From Serinibacter arcticus (GTDB lineage: Bacteria > Actinomycetota > Actinomycetes > Actinomycetales > Beutenbergiaceae), in NCBI RefSeq assembly GCF_003121705.1, contig NZ_PYHR01000002.1, positions 2,232,001-2,296,000 of the forward strand: a stretch of 64,000 bases of DNA. The letters run 5' to 3'. The notes beneath the pieces were generated by a model. That model worked only from the letters and a program-made list of their open reading frames with translations, searched no databases and had not been told where the DNA came from. Positions 63,579-64,000 of the stretch are shown here, piece by piece (position 1 is the first letter of the stretch; every line of letters starts with the position of its first letter). The position numbers and the translations under genes are program-made.

Positions 63579-64000
63579 GTGACCCGCCCCGTCCGACGCC
63601 CGCGCACCGCCGTCGCCCTGCTCACCCTCGGGGCCGGAGCGGCGCTGCTCGGCGGCTGCGGATCCGGCGCCCCGACGACCGCGGCGCCATCCGCCGTCGT
63701 CGACCGCGACGGGGACGGCGTCGACGACCGGCCCCTCGTGCTCTCCACGTTCACGGTGCTGGCCGACATCGCCGGGGCCGTCGCGGGCGACCACGTCCGC
63801 GTGGAGTCCCTCACCCGCGTCGGTGCCGAGATCCACGGCTACGAGCCCACGCCGCAGGACGTCGTCCGGGCGAGCGGCGCCGACCTCGTGCTGGACAACG
63901 GCCTCGGCCTCGAGGCGTGGTTCGCCGCCTTCCTGCTCGACTCCGACGCCCCGCACGTCACGCTCACCGATGCGGTCGAGGGCCTGCCGATCGCCGGGAG
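63579..64000 (+). CDS. Metal ABC transporter substrate-binding lipoprotein (cut by the right edge)
   Basis: The first 140 residues are visible. GTG 63579 has GGAGG six bases upstream. A lipoprotein signal peptide (TAVALLTLGAGAALLGGC) ends at Cys, followed by a Thr/Ala spacer and DRDGDGVDDRPL. The mature fold begins LVLSTFTVLADIAGAVAGDHV and VGAEIHGYEPTPQDVVRASG, the cluster A-I signature in which His (IHGYEP) is a metal ligand. LVLDNGLGLEAWFAAF follows. Mn(II), Zn(II) or Fe are possible; the GAEIHGYEP form is usual for manganese/zinc/iron importers of the ZnuA/MntA type. ATPase and permease genes are expected beyond the edge. Confidence 0.92.
   Translation, partial: MTRPVRRPRTAVALLTLGAGAALLGGCGSGAPTTAAPSAVVDRDGDGVDDRPLVLSTFTVLADIAGAVAGDHVRVESLTRVGAEIHGYEPTPQDVVRASGADLVLDNGLGLEAWFAAFLLDSDAPHVTLTDAVEGLPIAG

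Overview
The window is one contiguous piece of a very GC-rich actinobacterial chromosome. The GC content, GTG starts, short overlapping operons, class C sortase pili, PknB-type signalling and a MoxR/DUF58 operon point to the Micrococcales, perhaps near Cellulomonadaceae; that placement is inference. No tRNA, rRNA, CRISPR array, integrase or insertion sequence was recognised.

Layout. 1-5370: a secreted adhesin cut by the left edge and a large LuxR/MalT-type regulator. 5586-11072: a tightly coupled moxR-DUF58-VWA-VWA-TPR operon. 11094-18562: an oligopeptide ABC transporter operon with an embedded M20 dipeptidase, bracketed by two identical 74-bp hairpin-forming repeats. 18618-22440: a branched-chain-type 2-oxoacid dehydrogenase operon (E1 alpha, E1 beta, E2) behind three tandem 15-bp palindromic boxes, then an aromatic aminotransferase. 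23593-28450: a small membrane protein, a WXG-like/hydrolase pair, purB and an rRNA-methyltransferase-like gene. 28491-35998: a sortase pilus operon (tip adhesin, LPLTG shaft pilin, class C sortase) plus a DUF2330 protein. 36195-39321: csoR-copZ-copA copper resistance. 39278-43205: a second DUF2330 protein and a coupled ABC-2 exporter/regulator operon. 43232-45187: a decayed DUF222-HNH gene and a CPBP protease. 45229-54043: signalling, with a pseudokinase-flippase fusion, PP2C phosphatase, anti-sigma-type ATPase, SpoIIE phosphatase and PknB-like kinase. 54089-64000: esterase, ABCB exporter with divergent MarR, PadR, thioesterase, an LPTTG surface protein, yggS and the start of a metal-binding lipoprotein.

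Six otherwise normal genes (oligopeptide permease, aminotransferase, pilus tip adhesin, ABC ATPase, pseudokinase-flippase, PadR) are each broken by what looks like one missing C/G in a short homopolymer run, and each becomes a family-like full-length frame if one base is restored. Sequencing or assembly error is the simplest explanation, so they are annotated as genes spanning the break, with the break noted.

Regulatory DNA is unusually readable. There are palindromic boxes beside csoR, the 2-oxoacid dehydrogenase operon, the ABC-2/HTH operon, the MarR/ABC pair, padR and the metal-binding lipoprotein. Strong intercistronic hairpins lie after the oligopeptide-binding lipoprotein and after the shaft pilin, where they could lower expression of the permeases and sortase relative to the abundant first products.
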